NCBI GenBank assembly: GCA_013373445.1
Contig: JABXHV010000068.1
Span: 1 to 52,136, forward strand
Source: Paracoccaceae bacterium
GTDB taxonomy: Bacteria > Pseudomonadota > Alphaproteobacteria > Rhizobiales > Stappiaceae
Reading direction: 5' to 3'
Length of the DNA: 52,136 nt
The position numbers and the translations under genes were made by a program. Positions 33,870 to 41,906 of this stretch are shown here, piece after piece (the first letter of the stretch is position 1; every line of letters starts with the position of its first letter). The notes beneath the pieces were generated by a model. It searched no databases and was not told where the DNA came from. It saw only the letters and a list, made by a program, of their open reading frames with translations.

Positions 33870-35066
33870 ATGACATCCGAAGGTCATAAGGGAAAACAAC
33901 TTCGTCCGGCTACGCAGCTGGTGCACGGCGGCACGACACGGTCCCCGTTCGGAGAAACCTCCGAGGCCCTGTACCTCACTCAAGGTTTTGTCTACGACAG
34001 TGCCGAGGCGGCGGAATCGCGCTTCAACGGCGAAAACCCAGGTTATGTCTATTCCCGCTACGCCAATCCCACAGTCACGATGTTTGAAGACCGCATCAAG
34101 GCACTCGAAGGTGCTGAAGCAGCACGCGGCATGGCCAGCGGTATGGCTGCTGTCAACACCGCCGTCATGGCAAGCGTCAAAGCAGGCGATCACGTGGTCG
34201 CAGCAAAAGCCCTTTTCGGTTCCTGCAGGTACATCGTTGAAACATTGCTTCCACGCTATGGCGTTGAGTCCACACTGATCGATGGCACGGATATTGAGCA
34301 GTGGAAGGCCGCAGTTCGTCCAAACACCAAAGCGTTGTTTCTGGAAAGCCCGACAAATCCGACGCTCGAAGTGATCGACATCGCGGCTGTGGCGGAAATT
34401 TCGAAATCGATCGGGGCTCGCCTGATCGTCGACAATGTCTTTGCGACACCCCTGTTTCAATCTCCGCTAGCGCTTGGCGCTGATGTGGTCGTCTACTCGG
34501 CAACCAAACACATCGATGGTCAAGGCCGTTGTCTGGGCGGCGTGATCCTGTCCGATCAGGAGTGGATCGATGAAGAGGTCATGCCTTTCATCAAGCATAC
34601 CGGCCCTCACATGAGCCCGTTTTCTGCGTGGGTCCTGCTGAAGGGGCTCGAAACCCTGCCTCTGCGCGTCAAACAGCAGACGGCAAGTGCAACCAAGATC
34701 GCCGATTTTCTGGCCGAACATTCGAAGGTGAGCCGCCTGATTTATCCCGGACGGGATGATCACCCCCAGGCTGACGTTGCCAAGCGTCAAATGCGCGCCG
34801 GCTCAACCATGCTCGCTTTTGAAATTGATGGCGGCAAGGAAGCTGCATTCCGCTTCGCCAACGCATTGGAGGTGATCAAGCTCTCCAACAATCTCGGTGA
34901 TGCAAAGAGCCTGATCACGCACCCTGCAACGACAACGCATCAATCCATTGGCGAGGAAGCTCAGGCCGAGCTTGGGATTTCATCTGGACTGCTGCGCTTT
35001 TCTGTCGGTCTGGAAGACGAACTGGACCTGATTGAAGATCTAGATCAGGCCCTGTCTGCCATCTGA
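33870..35066 (+). CDS. metZ: O-succinylhomoserine sulfhydrylase
   Basis: A 398-residue PLP enzyme of the Cys/Met metabolism family, making homocysteine from O-succinylhomoserine and sulfide. The PLP lysine is K213 in YSATKHIDGQGRCLGG. Other landmarks: the RYANPTVTMFEDRIKALEGAE motif and MASGMAAVN, the ESPTNPTLEVIDI and VDNVFATP motifs before the lysine, and NLGDAKSLITHPATTTHQ near the end. These features and the SAM-II control favour MetZ over cystathionine gamma-synthase. GGAG lies 8 bases before the ATG. The stop abuts the stop of the convergent phosphatidyltransferase gene without a spacer. Regulation by SAM is strongly supported by the leader. Confidence 0.95.
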   Translation: MTSEGHKGKQLRPATQLVHGGTTRSPFGETSEALYLTQGFVYDSAEAAESRFNGENPGYVYSRYANPTVTMFEDRIKALEGAEAARGMASGMAAVNTAVMASVKAGDHVVAAKALFGSCRYIVETLLPRYGVESTLIDGTDIEQWKAAVRPNTKALFLESPTNPTLEVIDIAAVAEISKSIGARLIVDNVFATPLFQSPLALGADVVVYSATKHIDGQGRCLGGVILSDQEWIDEEVMPFIKHTGPHMSPFSAWVLLKGLETLPLRVKQQTASATKIADFLAEHSKVSRLIYPGRDDHPQADVAKRQMRAGSTMLAFEIDGGKEAAFRFANALEVIKLSNNLGDAKSLITHPATTTHQSIGEEAQAELGISSGLLRFSVGLEDELDLIEDLDQALSAI

Positions 35067-35681
35067 TCATTCCTGCTGTTTGAACGCCTGCGTTGCCATT
35101 GCAACGCGGGCCGATGCAGACACGATGCAAAGCCCAGCGTAGATATAAGCCAAAACGGCAAAAGCAGATGGCCAAAGACATATGAGAACGAAGAGGCCGA
35201 TCGTTTCAGCCCCTTCCGCCAATCCTCCAAAGTAATAGAGGGATTTGGACCCTTGCGCGCTGGTAGACAGGCCGCGTTTCTCAGCCATAATGGCGAAAGC
35301 CAGAAACGTCGAACCATTGGCGAAAAAGCTGAATAGTAGCAGCGCCGCGGGCAGCGCATTCACGTCACGATCTGCAATTGCAAAGCCGAGTGGCACCAGG
35401 CCGTAGAAAAAGAAATCCAGGACGATATCCAGGTAGCCACCCAGGTCAGTCTTTTGGGTGGCTCTGGCAACAGCTCCATCAAGACCGTCCAACAACCGGT
35501 TGATGATCACCAACCCTAGGCCGATCCAATAAGCCCCCATGCTGATGGATACAAACGCCAAAAAGCCAGATCCAAAACCTGCCCAGGTCAAGGTGTTGGC
35601 CGATAGCCCGGCATTTGCAATCCAGTTCCCTACCCGATTTAAAGGTGGGTCGATCAATGGCCTCAGTCGTGCATCAAACAT
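35067..35681 (-). CDS. CDP-alcohol phosphatidyltransferase family protein
   Basis: A 204-residue integral membrane enzyme with about six spans. The diagnostic motif D-G-x2-A-R-x8-G-x3-D-x3-D is present as LDGLDGAVARATQKTDLGGYLDIVLDF (about residues 65-91), with all metal-binding aspartates. The family joins a CDP-alcohol (usually CDP-diacylglycerol) to an alcohol such as glycerol-3-phosphate, serine or inositol. The acceptor is not predictable; it is not an obvious PgsA or PssA. Convergent with metZ; divergent from apaG, with 148 bp between the genes. Confidence 0.9.
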   Translation of the reverse strand: MFDARLRPLIDPPLNRVGNWIANAGLSANTLTWAGFGSGFLAFVSISMGAYWIGLGLVIINRLLDGLDGAVARATQKTDLGGYLDIVLDFFFYGLVPLGFAIADRDVNALPAALLLFSFFANGSTFLAFAIMAEKRGLSTSAQGSKSLYYFGGLAEGAETIGLFVLICLWPSAFAVLAYIYAGLCIVSASARVAMATQAFKQQE

Positions 35682-35829
35682 AAGTATCGTGCTCCGATAG
35701 GACTCTGTTAAAGACGCTGTTCAATCGGTCCAAGGAATTTGCAGGCGACATCAAGTTGCCCCTTTCACTCGGATCACAAGCTCTCTATAAGCTGCCTCAT
35801 TGTAGCCAGCAACAAACAGGACCACAAAG

Positions 35830-36231
35830 GTGTCAGGTCAGTACCGCAGCACGACCAACGGGATTGAAGTTTCAGTCGAGCCGTTTTTTCTGGATGACGA
35901 GTCTGATCCGGAGAAGAGCTACTACGTCTGGGCCTATATGATCGAGATCCGGAATGGCGGCACCGAGACGATCCAGCTGCGGACCCGTTACTGGAAAATC
36001 ATGGATGGTCTGGGGCGCATTGAAGAGGTTCACGGCGCTGGTGTTCTGGGAGAAGAACCCAAGATCAAGCCAGGTGAAACCTTCGAGTATTCATCCGGCT
36101 GTCCGTTGACCACCGACAGCGGCTTCATGCAAGGACGCTACAAGATGGAGCGCAAGGACGGATCGACATTTGACGTCGAAATTCCTGCCTTCTCCCTCGA
36201 CCTCCCCGATGAGATACGCAGCCTGAACTGA
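35830..36231 (+). CDS. apaG: ApaG protein (Co2+/Mg2+ efflux protein ApaG)
   Basis: A 133-residue fibronectin III-like beta-sandwich protein. Diagnostic stretches: GIEVSVEPFFLDDESDPEKSYYVWAYMIEIRNGG, RYWKIMDGLGRIEEVHGAGVLGEEPKIKPGETFEYSSGCPL and the late GRYKMERKDGSTFDVEIPAFSLD. ApaG has been linked to cobalt/magnesium resistance and is often near apaH, which is absent here. The frame starts with GTG at 35830, with AGGA about 8 bases upstream; no ATG fits. Its stop codon lies in the loop of a perfect hairpin. Confidence 0.92.
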   Translation: MSGQYRSTTNGIEVSVEPFFLDDESDPEKSYYVWAYMIEIRNGGTETIQLRTRYWKIMDGLGRIEEVHGAGVLGEEPKIKPGETFEYSSGCPLTTDSGFMQGRYKMERKDGSTFDVEIPAFSLDLPDEIRSLN

Positions 36232-36241
36232 CGTTCAGGCT
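36220..36241 (+). terminator. Hairpin at the apaG stop codon (weak terminator candidate)
   Basis: A perfect 9-bp stem AGCCTGAAC (36220-36228) and GTTCAGGCT (36233-36241) with loop TGAC containing the apaG stop. The downstream sequence GGCTTTGTG is only weakly T-rich, so termination is uncertain. It also lies at the end of the convergent TerB gene. Confidence 0.4.
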
Positions 36242-36261
36242 GGCTTTGTGCAAAAAGCTAA

Positions 36262-36675
36262 TCAAGCCTTCTTAAAACGGGCAATCGCGCCGCGTTCGAT
36301 CGCAGCTGTTGTCAGCTTGTCGAGATTAAAGCGATCACGCAGCAACTGCAGAATGCGCAGTTCTTCCTTTGAAATACCAAGATCTGCTGCAGCCACTTCA
36401 ACGGCCAAGGCATAGGCCGTGTCGAAGAGGTGGACAGGCAAGGTATCTGCAACGAGATCCAGAATATCTGACAGACCGTTTTCACCTTGAACCCGTTCGC
36501 CGCAGCGCTGGGCGGCCGGCAACACGTTCGCCGGTTCATAATTGTCAAAGACCGGGAGAGTTTTCACGACCTCGCCGATGGTTGCCAATTCGCTGTCCGT
36601 CATGCTGCTGTCAGAGGCTGACGTGATCACCATGACGTAAATGAGGGCTTCCTGGATACTAATCGTTTCATTCAT
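36262..36675 (-). CDS. TerB family (tellurite resistance-like) protein
   Basis: A 137-residue all-alpha protein of the TerB/DjlA N-domain type. It begins ISIQEALIYVMVITSASDSSMTDSELATIGEVVKTLP, with acidic residues DSSMTDSE at the putative metal-binding site. The second half has a repeat of this helical pattern (LFDTAYALAVEVAAADLGISKEELRILQLLRDRFNLD). No other ter genes are nearby, so tellurite resistance should not be assumed; isolated TerB proteins are common in alphaproteobacteria. GG-rich sequence precedes the ATG. Single gene, convergent with apaG. Confidence 0.88.
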   Translation of the reverse strand: MNETISIQEALIYVMVITSASDSSMTDSELATIGEVVKTLPVFDNYEPANVLPAAQRCGERVQGENGLSDILDLVADTLPVHLFDTAYALAVEVAAADLGISKEELRILQLLRDRFNLDKLTTAAIERGAIARFKKA

Positions 36676-36916
36676 TGCCTGGTTTGTCCTTCCAACGGCC
36701 TGCCGGTTGTTCTATGACTGTGTTCAAAGCTCCAAACGAGCCCATTTACCAATCCGGGAGACTTAAGCACGAAAGCCGTATCATTCAAGAACAATACGCT
36801 ACTTCCTGATTGACTGTGGCCCAATGCTTTCCTAGTGTCGCCGCGCTTTTTCCGGTTCATGACAGTAATGAAACCGGCATTTTCCAAGACATCCGACAGA
36901 ATTGAACCGATACAAA

Positions 36917-38575
36917 ATGACAGACCGTTCCTTGCCTCCGCTTGACCTTTCGCCTGAATTTGTTGAAGCGGCCCGGACCTCAAAAGCCTGGCCCTTTGAA
37001 GAGGCCCGAAAACTGGTCAAACGGATCGAAAAACGCGATCCGTCGAAAACAGTTCTGTTTGAAACCGGCTATGGCCCTTCAGGCCTGCCTCATATTGGTA
37101 CTTTCGGAGAGGTCGCGCGTACAACGATGGTACGTACCGCGTTCCGTCTTCTAACAGAAGACAAGATCCCGACCCGCTTGCTGTGCTTCTCTGACGATAT
37201 GGACGGAATGCGCAAAATACCTGAGAGCGTTCCGGACATGGCAGCTATGGAGCCCTATCTTCAGATGCCGTTGACCGCTGTTCCAAACCCTTTTGGTGGC
37301 GATCACAAGAGTTTTGGTGATCATAACAACGCGATGTTGCGCCGGTTCCTCGACACCTTCGGCTTCGACTATGAATTCGCCAGTTCTACCGATTACTATA
37401 AATCTGGCAAATTCGATGACATCCTGCTCAAGAGCCTTGAGAAGTACCAGGATATCATGAATGTCATGCTGCCGACGCTTGGCGAAGAACGCCAGGCGAC
37501 ATACAGCCCGTTTCTGCCCATCTCCCCGACGTCGGGACGCGTTCTTTATGTTCCAATGAAGGACATCAATGCCAAAGACGGTACCATCACATTTGAGGAC
37601 GAGGACGGAACCGATACAACTCTTTCGGTCACGGGCGGCAATGTGAAGCTTCAATGGAAGCCTGACTTCGGGATGCGTTGGGCCGCTCTTGATGTCGACT
37701 TTGAGATGTTCGGCAAGGACCACATGACCAATGCGCCGGTCTACGACAAGATCTGCAAAATCCTGGGCGGCAAGGCTCCGGAGCACTTCGTCTATGAACT
37801 GTTCCTGGCAGATGATGGTGCAAAGATTTCCAAATCGAAGGGCAACGGCCTGACGATTGATGAATGGCTGACATATGCGTCACCAGAGAGCCTGGCGCTC
37901 TACATGTACCAAAAGCCAAAAACCGCAAAACGCCTTTATTTTGATGTCATTCCAAAGGCGGTCGACGAGTATTTCACATTCGCGCAGAAATACGCCGACA
38001 TGCCCGTCGAGCAAAAGCTTCAGAACCCGGCCTGGCATATCCATTCCGGCTCGATCCCGAACATCGACATGCCGGTACCATTTGCGATGCTGCTCAATCT
38101 GGTCTCGGCATCCAATGCCGAGAACAAGGATGTCCTTTGGGCATTCATCACGCGCTACATGCCAGGCGTCACGTCTGAAACGCATCCCAAGCTGGATGAG
38201 CTCGTTGGCTATGCGATCCGTTACTTCGATGACTTTGTGAAGCCCAACAAGCAATTCCGAGCCCCTGATGAGGTGGAGCGTGCAGCCCTTGAGCAGCTTG
38301 AAGTCTCTCTTGCGAGCCTGCCCGCAGATGCCGATGGCGCCGTCATCCAAGATGCCGCTCTGGACGTTGCCCGTCCGATCGAGCGCTATCAGGACTTGAA
38401 GAAAAAAGGGCCCGATGGCGGCCCAGGCGTATCTGTCGCTTTCTTCCAGACACTCTATCAGGTGCTTCTTGGTCAGGAGCGCGGTCCGCGCTTCGGTTCC
38501 TTTGTTGCCATGTACGGCATCGAAGAAACCCGGACGCTGATCAAAAAAGCCCTTTCCGGTGAACTAACGACATGA
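36917..38575 (+). CDS. lysS: Lysyl-tRNA synthetase, class I
   Basis: A 552-residue class I (archaeal-type) LysRS, which charges tRNA-Lys. The Rossmann-fold HIGH motif is HIGT (59-62, in [13 protein letters not shown]) and the KMSKS motif is KISKS (303-307, in [13 protein letters not shown]). Other LysRS-I landmarks are [14 protein letters not shown] and [22 protein letters not shown]. Alphaproteobacteria use this class instead of the usual class II enzyme. The ATG at 36917 is preferred to an upstream in-frame TTG at 36902. The 5' region (36676-36916) contains a CCGGTT/AACCGG dyad (36852-36857 and 36872-36877) about 40 bp upstream. Confidence 0.95.
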   Translation: MTDRSLPPLDLSPEFVEAARTSKAWPFEEARKLVKRIEKRDPSKTVLFETGYGPSGLPHIGTFGEVARTTMVRTAFRLLTEDKIPTRLLCFSDDMDGMRKIPESVPDMAAMEPYLQMPLTAVPNPFGGDHKSFGDHNNAMLRRFLDTFGFDYEFASSTDYYKSGKFDDILLKSLEKYQDIMNVMLPTLGEERQATYSPFLPISPTSGRVLYVPMKDINAKDGTITFEDEDGTDTTLSVTGGNVKLQWKPDFGMRWAALDVDFEMFGKDHMTNAPVYDKICKILGGKAPEHFVYELFLADDGAKISKSKGNGLTIDEWLTYASPESLALYMYQKPKTAKRLYFDVIPKAVDEYFTFAQKYADMPVEQKLQNPAWHIHSGSIPNIDMPVPFAMLLNLVSASNAENKDVLWAFITRYMPGVTSETHPKLDELVGYAIRYFDDFVKPNKQFRAPDEVERAALEQLEVSLASLPADADGAVIQDAALDVARPIERYQDLKKKGPDGGPGVSVAFFQTLYQVLLGQERGPRFGSFVAMYGIEETRTLIKKALSGELTT

Positions 38576-39010
38576 TTGAAACGGCATCTGGCGTACAAAA
38601 AAGCCGACCTGCTAGAAAGCCCAGCCCCTAACGCAAATGTGGGAATATAGCAACAGATTATGCAGAACCCCTTGGTCCAGAAGGGCTTTCGAGGTTCGGA
38701 CATGCCTCAAAAATCTGAAACAAGTAAGAAACTGGGTCTTCCGCAGCCCTGCGGTGGTATGAACGTAAATCGTCCGCTTCGCGCCCCCGAATTGGTCATT
38801 AACCAGCGCTCGACCGTATCCCGAAAGCCGCCGTTCTTTGCACCGCAAGCGAAAGCCTAGAAAGGGCAGGAAGTAGACTTTCGCTGCGGTCGGCACGGAT
38901 GACCGGGTTGCGGGACCTTGCTGCCGTTCGCTGTAACAGCGCAAGCGACAGCTGTCGTGTCATAGCGTTCCCAGATATCTTGGAGGCAATAAATTGAAGA
39001 AGACGACGAC
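38576..39010. other. 435-bp gene-free region with a degenerate repeat remnant
   Basis: No credible gene; open frames here have no recognisable motif. The right part (38870-38925) resembles the sequence just after the DUF1963 gene (39819-39873). This suggests a dispersed intergenic repeat remnant on both sides of that gene. A GGAGG at 38982-38986 lies too far from the DUF1963 ATG to be its usual ribosome-binding site. Confidence 0.4.
38870..38887 (+). repeat. Left copy of a degenerate repeat flanking the DUF1963 gene
   Basis: GAAGTAGACTTTCGCTGC matches GAAGCAGACCTTCGGCGC at 39819-39836 in 14 of 18 positions. Similar blocks (CCGGGTTGCGGG here, CCGGTTTGGGCC there) follow at similar distance. 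Confidence 0.35.
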
Positions 39011-39820
39011 ATGTCATTTTTCGATCTCATCAAGTCACTAGTTTCCCAGCCGGCTCTCCAACCTAAGGTCATGGGAACAAGGGCTATCGAACCCACAGAG
39101 CAGGAAATGCAAACAGCTGTGAAACGACTGGATGAACTGGCGACCACAGCAATTTTTGGGGAGATCGGCGGAAGCAAACCCCAAAAGGAAAACAGGGCTG
39201 CAAGTTGGTGGGGTGGAAATTTTCTAGGTGCGCAACATGAGGAGGTCCCTGTGTGCAACCAGTCGGGACAAGCTATGCATCCTGTACTGCAAATTCGTGT
39301 TGATGAATTACCAGAAATTCCGCCCGCCTTCGAAGGACTTGCACTCATAAATATCTGGATGGACTTGCAGTCCTCCACATTCTGGGGTGCAGAAAACGGC
39401 AATGGATTTCTTGTTCGGGCGTACACCAACATCGAAAACCTTGTCCCTCTCGGGGTCGGTTACAGGGAAAGCTCTGACCTACCAATTTTTCCTATATTCT
39501 GGCGTGAAACGATACCCGAACAACCAAGCTGGGAAGACATGGCTGACGAAGTGCCGACAAATGTTGCGCGAGCTGTCGCAGATGATTGGTTCTTCAAAAG
39601 CAAATACTTATCTGACAGATATTACGAACTGCGCAGCAAGTACCCGGTAAAAGTTGGCGGTTGGCCTACATGGATTCAGGGTGCCGATTGGCCAAAAGAT
39701 GCGCAGTTTTTCTTTCAAGTTGACTCGACCGACAAAGGCAAGATGTTTCTCGGCGATGCAGGCTCATTCTACATATTCAAGACCTTTGATTCATGGGTGA
39801 TCAGAGGGGATTGCTACTGA
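39011..39820 (+). CDS. DUF1963 (YwqG-like) family protein
   Basis: A 269-residue protein with a C-terminal DUF1963/YwqG-type domain: PVKVGGWPTWIQGADWPKDAQFFFQVDS...GKMFLGDAGSFYIFKTFDS, where the glycine-rich WP motif and the FxxQxDS and GDxGxxYxF elements are typical. The N-terminal half (about 1-130) is less conserved. Function unknown; the family is often cytoplasmic and found in variable genome regions. Base composition appears lower in G+C than its neighbours, and the gene is flanked by degenerate repeat copies, the right one overlapping its stop. This suggests recent gain. Purine-rich AAGAAG precedes the ATG. Confidence 0.8.
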   Translation: MSFFDLIKSLVSQPALQPKVMGTRAIEPTEQEMQTAVKRLDELATTAIFGEIGGSKPQKENRAASWWGGNFLGAQHEEVPVCNQSGQAMHPVLQIRVDELPEIPPAFEGLALINIWMDLQSSTFWGAENGNGFLVRAYTNIENLVPLGVGYRESSDLPIFPIFWRETIPEQPSWEDMADEVPTNVARAVADDWFFKSKYLSDRYYELRSKYPVKVGGWPTWIQGADWPKDAQFFFQVDSTDKGKMFLGDAGSFYIFKTFDSWVIRGDCY

Positions 39821-39836
39821 AGCAGACCTTCGGCGC
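39819..39836 (+). repeat. Right copy of the degenerate repeat after the DUF1963 gene
   Basis: GAAGCAGACCTTCGGCGC begins on the DUF1963 stop codon and matches the left copy at 38870-38887 in 14 of 18 positions. The following 140 bp, up to the glycosyltransferase stop, show no gene. Confidence 0.35.
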
Positions 39837-39977
39837 AGACTGATCGAACGTCCGGTTTGGGCCGAAAGCGACTACGAGCCTACCAGGCGCGAATGTCTGC
39901 TTCGCTAAACGCCGGAGCCGAAACCTGCATGGCAACAAAATGACCGTCCCGGAACACTGCTTGCCGATAGCCAAAAA

Positions 39978-41843
39978 CTAGTCAACTGGTCGTTCGGGCG
40001 TAGGCGGTTTGCGTAGCCACGCATGCGCCGCGCGCATGCGTGAGATGCCATGGCTGGTCTTGTTCCAGCTATATGGGGTGATCAGGAACTCCCATAATGC
40101 TCTGTAAAACGCGATGCTGGCGCAAATCCAATAGACGGGCATCAACACCAGATCCACGACGCTAGGCCGATATCCTCTCCGCCGTGCAGCTCTCCAAGCC
40201 GCCCATGCGGATCCTAAATAGCCGATCGTTGCGCTGGAAACACAGGTGCCCAGAAACAGATCTTTGATGAATGACGAGCTGCTTGGCAAGGGTATGAAGC
40301 CCATCCCATATCCAGCAAATGTTAGTGCCACAAAGGGATGCAGGGCGATCATCAGAAGCCCTCCCCCCACGAGGGTGATAATTGCACAAAACCGGATACC
40401 GCCAATTTCCTTCACCGTGCGTACTGGCTGGCGAAAATGAACACAAAGGGTGTGAAGCCATCCCTTGTACCACCTTGCCCTTTGGTACAACCATGCGGCC
40501 CAGGCAATTGGTGCTTCTTCGTACGTCGTGCTGGTGAGGACGCCGGTGGTGTAGCCAAAACGGGCGAGCCTGATGCCGAGATCCGCATCTTCGGTGACAT
40601 TGTATTTGTCCCAACCTCCAATACTGTCGAGCACTGCCTTTTTGAAATGGTTTGACGTGCCCCCCAAAGGAAACGGCCATGAAAGCTGATTGAACCACGG
40701 GATCAACTGATCAAACAAACAAGCGTACTCAAAGGCAAACTGGCGAGACAGAAAGCTCTCGCTGGAATTGTCGATTGCCAGACGGGCTTGCAGGCACCCG
40801 AGAGACTCCGGGCCCAATGCGAAGATGACCGCCGCTTTCTTCAGTTGATCAGGTTGGGGCAAATCTTCTGCGTCATAGATGGTCACAAGGTCGCCTGCTG
40901 CCGATGCCAAGCCGTGGGCCAGTGCGCGGGGTTTGGTCCTGGGGTAGCCTGGGGGAACAGTGACAATTGTCATGTGCGGCAAGAGATAAGCGCGCAATGC
41001 GTCGCGCGTCGCCTCATCGTCGCGCTCAACCAAGAAGCGGATATCAAGCTGATCCTTAGGGTAATCCAGTGCATCCAGGCCAGATATCAAGCTCTCGGCG
41101 CTTGCTGCCTCCCGATACAAGGGCACCAAAACGGTATATCTCGGCCAGTTGATCAGAGGATCATTAAACTCGTTCGGTAGGTGGGTTGTTATTTTTTCGA
41201 ATTCAGTCGCATGCGCACTCATCCAACGTGCGATACCGATTACGATACAAAGAACTGAAAAGACCAAAGCAGACGCGTGGAACACAACCGATAGCGGCAG
41301 CACCATGCCAATAAAGAACGCCGCAACCACGGTGCCAACACCCCATATCTGACTCGTGGAGAAGCGAAACCGGGCGCTAAATTCCGGAAACCGACTTTCC
41401 AGATCACCGGCCGGCGTCTGCAAAACACTCGCGGCATGGCGCAATGCTTGTGGCGTCGTGATACGAATTTTTTGAGCCAGCTCCGGGTAGGCGCTCAGAT
41501 GCTTCTGAACCTCACGAAACTGATCAACAGTGGGTGCAATCACATAATAAGGAAAGCGTTTGGTAACGCCGATAAGCAACGGTCCAGATGTTGCGTTACC
41601 CAGTGCAATCGGGACGTCGTTTACCGAGAGCGGCCGAAAACCCTTGTCCGGAATAAATGGCACGCCGCAGCATTCGGCGTAGGCGCTGTAGAGAGCATCT
41701 TCCGATACAATTGCATGTCTCAAAAGGTATTCAGATGCCGCCATCTCGTGCTTCAGCGCTTCTGCAACCGCAGTGTCCAAAACACTTTCCGAAATTCCCC
41801 TTGATCTTAAAATTTCAAGTTCGCAAGGGAAGGAGTTTTGCAC
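39978..41843 (-). CDS. Membrane family 2 glycosyltransferase with an MshEN/T2SSE_N-like N-terminal domain
   Basis: A 621-residue inner-membrane GT2 enzyme of the processive, cellulose/curdlan-synthase-like type. The N-terminal ~65 residues (ILRSRGISESVLDTAVAEAL...LLRHAIVSEDALYSAYAECCGVPFI) resemble the T2SSE_N/MshEN fold. Two membrane spans follow (about 167-206), then the cytosolic GT-A domain with YDAED (323-327), GGTSNHF (394-400), TEDADLG (417-423) and QRARW (454-458). Four or so spans end the protein. It should polymerise an activated sugar and pass it through the membrane. The start is the GTG at 41841-41843, with a perfect AGGAG 7 bases upstream; a longer GTG frame (41921) would overlap the divergent gene. 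The product is unknown. Confidence 0.88.
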   Translation of the reverse strand: MQNSFPCELEILRSRGISESVLDTAVAEALKHEMAASEYLLRHAIVSEDALYSAYAECCGVPFIPDKGFRPLSVNDVPIALGNATSGPLLIGVTKRFPYYVIAPTVDQFREVQKHLSAYPELAQKIRITTPQALRHAASVLQTPAGDLESRFPEFSARFRFSTSQIWGVGTVVAAFFIGMVLPLSVVFHASALVFSVLCIVIGIARWMSAHATEFEKITTHLPNEFNDPLINWPRYTVLVPLYREAASAESLISGLDALDYPKDQLDIRFLVERDDEATRDALRAYLLPHMTIVTVPPGYPRTKPRALAHGLASAAGDLVTIYDAEDLPQPDQLKKAAVIFALGPESLGCLQARLAIDNSSESFLSRQFAFEYACLFDQLIPWFNQLSWPFPLGGTSNHFKKAVLDSIGGWDKYNVTEDADLGIRLARFGYTTGVLTSTTYEEAPIAWAAWLYQRARWYKGWLHTLCVHFRQPVRTVKEIGGIRFCAIITLVGGGLLMIALHPFVALTFAGYGMGFIPLPSSSSFIKDLFLGTCVSSATIGYLGSAWAAWRAARRRGYRPSVVDLVLMPVYWICASIAFYRALWEFLITPYSWNKTSHGISRMRAAHAWLRKPPTPERPVD

Positions 41844-41906
41844 TAAGGTACTCCTCGCAATGTCACAGAGCCAAGCTGCTGACCCCGTTACGGAAATTTG
41901 CCGCAC

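Noticed and set aside
36810-36838. Possible lysS promoter TTGACT-N17-TAGTGT
   Set aside because: The -10 element matches only 3 of 6 consensus positions; not supported enough to annotate.
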